From Acidobacteriota bacterium (GTDB lineage Bacteria > Acidobacteriota > Terriglobia > Terriglobales > Acidobacteriaceae), in contig JAJYSL010000082.1 of assembly GCA_021793595.1 (NCBI GenBank), forward strand, positions 1 through 17,218: 17,218 nt of DNA, read 5' to 3'. Of the stretch, positions 15,371 to 17,218 are shown piece after piece (positions within the stretch are counted from its first letter, which is position 1; every line of letters starts with the position of its first letter). The position numbers and the translations under genes are program-made. The notes under the pieces are model-generated. The model saw only the letters and a list, made by a program, of their open reading frames with translations, searched no databases and was not told the DNA's origin.

Positions 15371-16740
15371 GCCACACAAATTCCCTGTCCCGCTGAGACC
15401 GCAGCTGACTGCCCGCCATCGACAGCCTCACCAAGGAGGCTGTTCGGGAAACTCTGTGTAATGCGCACGTTCACATAGCTTCCCGCTGCTGGCAGAATAG
15501 GTGAGTTTACGGTGAAATTGACGACTTTATTTTGCGAACTGCGTCCGGAAACCTGCCCGCGCGCCGGATTATTTCCTTCAACCATAACTTCAATTATTTC
15601 TCCGATATGCCTGCTATAGCGGGACCTTTGAATCTCGCGCTGATGTTCTAATAGCATTTGCAACCGCCGACTCTTCACTTCTTCCGGGATGCTGTCTTCC
15701 ATGGAAATGGCTGGAGTATTGGGCCGCGCAGAATATTTGAAGGCAAACACGGCGTCGTAGCCGACCTGTGCCAGCAAGCTCAACGTCTGCTCAAACTCCT
15801 CGTCGCTCTCTCCTGGAAATCCGACAATGATGTCGGTCGTCAGGCTGATCGGCCGTCGTGCCGCCTGAATCCAGGCAATCCGTTCCAGATACCATTCGCG
15901 CGTATATTCACGCTGCATCCTCTGCAGCACTCGGGACGATCCGCTCTGCACAGGCAGATGCACATGGTCGCAGAGCGTGGGCACCGCATCAATCGCGTCA
16001 ACGATGTCGCGTGTAAAGTCGCGTGGATGCGATGTCGTGAAGCGGACTCGGCGAATCCCGGGCACCTGTCCAACCGCCGCGAGCAACTCTGCGAAACTCA
16101 TCTTGCCCGACGAGTCGCGATAGGAGTTGACGTTTTGCCCGAGCAATTGAATATCCGTGTAGCCGGCATCGGCCATCCGTCGTGCTTCCGCCAATACAGA
16201 CGCGGAGGTCCGACTGCGCTCTTTGCCGCGCGTGTATGGCACCACGCAGTAGGCGCAGAACTTGTCGCAGCCTTCAATAATGGTGATGTAGCCGCGATGC
16301 TTGTTGCTGCGAGCGGTAAATTCCGTCTCGAAGGTCTGGTTGGTCTGTCGGTCATCCAAGCCGGTGATGCGCTTGTTGCCGGCTTCCAATTGCACCAGCA
16401 TTTCGGGCAGTTTGCGATACGAGGCCGAGCCGGCAACCAGCGACACATAGGGTGCCCGCTCGAAGATCTTCCCGCCTTCCTGCTGCGCCACGCAGCCGAG
16501 CACGCCGAAGCGCTTTCCTTGCTTGTGGAGGGCTTTGTAGTCGTTCAGCCGATTGAAGACCTTCTGCTCCGCCTTATCGCGAATGGAGCAGGTGTTGTAC
16601 AAAATCAGCGCCGCATCGACCTCGGTTTCCACCTGGCGATAGCCTTCCTGCACCAGCGTCCCAATGACTTTTTCTGAGTCATGGGCATTCATCTGGCAAC
16701 CGAAAGTTTCAATGTAAAACGTCTTGTCAAGCAGGGCCAT
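15367..16740 (-). CDS. miaB: tRNA-2-methylthio-N6-dimethylallyladenosine synthase MiaB
   Basis: Radical-SAM methylthiotransferase that converts i6A37 to ms2i6A37 in tRNAs reading codons that start with U, using two iron-sulfur clusters. The 457-residue product has the N-terminal UPF0004 cluster Cys at 15 (FGCQMN), 51 (NTCSIR) and 83 (LGCVAQ), and the radical-SAM Cys at 158, 162 and 165 (GCDKFCAYCVVPYTRGKERSR). A C-terminal TRAM-like domain lies at about 380-445. I chose the ATG at 16740 (MALLDKTFYIETFGCQMN) because homology begins there and AGGTG precedes it; an upstream start at 16860 adds 40 residues with no family character. It is the first gene of a likely operon with the bifunctional nuclease and is divergent from the partial methyltransferase. 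Confidence 0.96.
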   Translation of the reverse strand: MALLDKTFYIETFGCQMNAHDSEKVIGTLVQEGYRQVETEVDAALILYNTCSIRDKAEQKVFNRLNDYKALHKQGKRFGVLGCVAQQEGGKIFERAPYVSLVAGSASYRKLPEMLVQLEAGNKRITGLDDRQTNQTFETEFTARSNKHRGYITIIEGCDKFCAYCVVPYTRGKERSRTSASVLAEARRMADAGYTDIQLLGQNVNSYRDSSGKMSFAELLAAVGQVPGIRRVRFTTSHPRDFTRDIVDAIDAVPTLCDHVHLPVQSGSSRVLQRMQREYTREWYLERIAWIQAARRPISLTTDIIVGFPGESDEEFEQTLSLLAQVGYDAVFAFKYSARPNTPAISMEDSIPEEVKSRRLQMLLEHQREIQRSRYSRHIGEIIEVMVEGNNPARGQVSGRSSQNKVVNFTVNSPILPAAGSYVNVRITQSFPNSLLGEAVDGGQSAAVSAGQGICVA

Positions 16741-16827
16741 CGCACCTGAAGTATAACGCAGCCGGTATACCTCTCGACCATCGCAATCGTGGGCGCGGCT
16801 CCCGACTGTGAGTACACTAAATGCACT

Positions 16828-17218
16828 ATGACCAGCAGCGATTTGCAGAGTTGGAACCAACGCTATCTTGCGGGCGAATTTGGCTTCCGCGAGGTCGACC
16901 CATTTGTGATGGATGCGCGGAAAAATTATTTGCAGCCTCTTCTACGCGAGAACCTTGCGTCCGATGCCGATACAGGACTCGATCTGGCCGGCGGAGCCGG
17001 ACACCACGCCGTCTGGTTGGCACAACAGGGCTGGCGCATGACGCTCGCCGACTGGTCTGAGCCGGCACTGGAAATTGCCCGTGAGAAGGCCGCGGCAAGT
17101 CAGCTCACGCTCAATGTACAGCAAGGTGCTGCACTTGATGTTGTCTCTGAATACGCCAGCCGCGGTCATTACTTTGGATTTGTGCTGGTTTCCTTTTTTC
17201 TGGATCGGACGCAAGGTT
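16828..17218 (+). CDS. Class I SAM-dependent methyltransferase, N-terminal part
   Basis: The frame opens at ATG 16828 (MTSSDLQSWNQRYLAGEFGF) and stays open to the window edge, 130 codons. The SWNQRYLAGEF start and LDLAGGAGHHAVWLAQQGWRMTLADWSEPALEIA (51-84) match TehB/Methyltransf_25-like methyltransferases, in which motif I is usually LDLGCGxG; here the Cys is Gly and the motif reads LAGGAGHHA. The SAM-site acid at the end of beta 2 is Asp75. The substrate is unknown; relatives include thiopurine and tellurite-resistance methyltransferases, but the sequence does not decide. No ribosome site precedes the start. It is divergent from miaB, with 87 bases between, and is cut by the right edge. Confidence 0.8.
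   Translation, partial: MTSSDLQSWNQRYLAGEFGFREVDPFVMDARKNYLQPLLRENLASDADTGLDLAGGAGHHAVWLAQQGWRMTLADWSEPALEIAREKAAASQLTLNVQQGAALDVVSEYASRGHYFGFVLVSFFLDRTQG

Noticed and set aside
15658..16677. 339-codon plus-strand open frame opposite miaB
   Set aside because: It lies wholly within the well-supported miaB gene; the His/Arg/Gln-rich composition is typical of a shadow frame.

Overview
The window looks like a chromosomal segment of a moderately GC-rich, Gram-negative-type soil bacterium, most likely an acidobacterium of the Terriglobia group. This is an inference from the overall character of the proteins (acidobacterial-style RHS tip, a MiaB gene overlapping a bifunctional-nuclease-domain gene, surface-glycan genes). 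No rRNA or other marker fixes the taxon. No gap between genes exceeds 300 bases. No tRNA, rRNA or CRISPR array was found.

Left part (1-2135, accessory). An IS256-family insertion sequence is cut by the left edge; its transposase start and one terminal repeat are visible. Next, all on the minus strand, come a four-helix membrane protein and, directly upstream of it, a 413-residue RHS tip without the long YD-repeat shell. The membrane gene starts two bases after the RHS stop and has an AGGAGG ribosome site inside the RHS end. This is the layout of a polymorphic toxin with its immunity gene, but no toxin domain is recognisable. The RHS reading frame begins just after, and in the same frame as, the stop codon of a 4-hydroxy-2-oxoglutarate aldolase-like gene, which points to a rearrangement.

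Middle part (2133-8850, mostly core metabolism). It holds the aldolase-like gene with an unusual ~50-residue insertion, a tiny plus-strand membrane protein, and the minus-strand run lepB (signal peptidase I), carA and carB (carbamoyl phosphate synthetase, for pyrimidines and arginine).

Right part (8973-14795, surface glycan). It holds a family-4 glycosyltransferase, two class I methyltransferases facing each other tail to tail, a polysaccharide flippase-like protein, a 5'-truncated FkbM methyltransferase relic and a family-9 glycosyltransferase. One methyltransferase has a single-base frameshift that cuts off a clearly conserved C-terminal tail. With the FkbM relic, this suggests gene turnover typical of O-antigen or exopolysaccharide regions.

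Far right (14843-17218). miaB (tRNA ms2i6A methylthiotransferase) overlaps a bifunctional nuclease-domain gene by four bases, and the family-9 glycosyltransferase follows on the same strand. A divergent methyltransferase runs off the right edge. The best candidates for something undescribed are the RHS-tip/membrane-protein pair and the insertion in the aldolase. Everything else belongs to known families.
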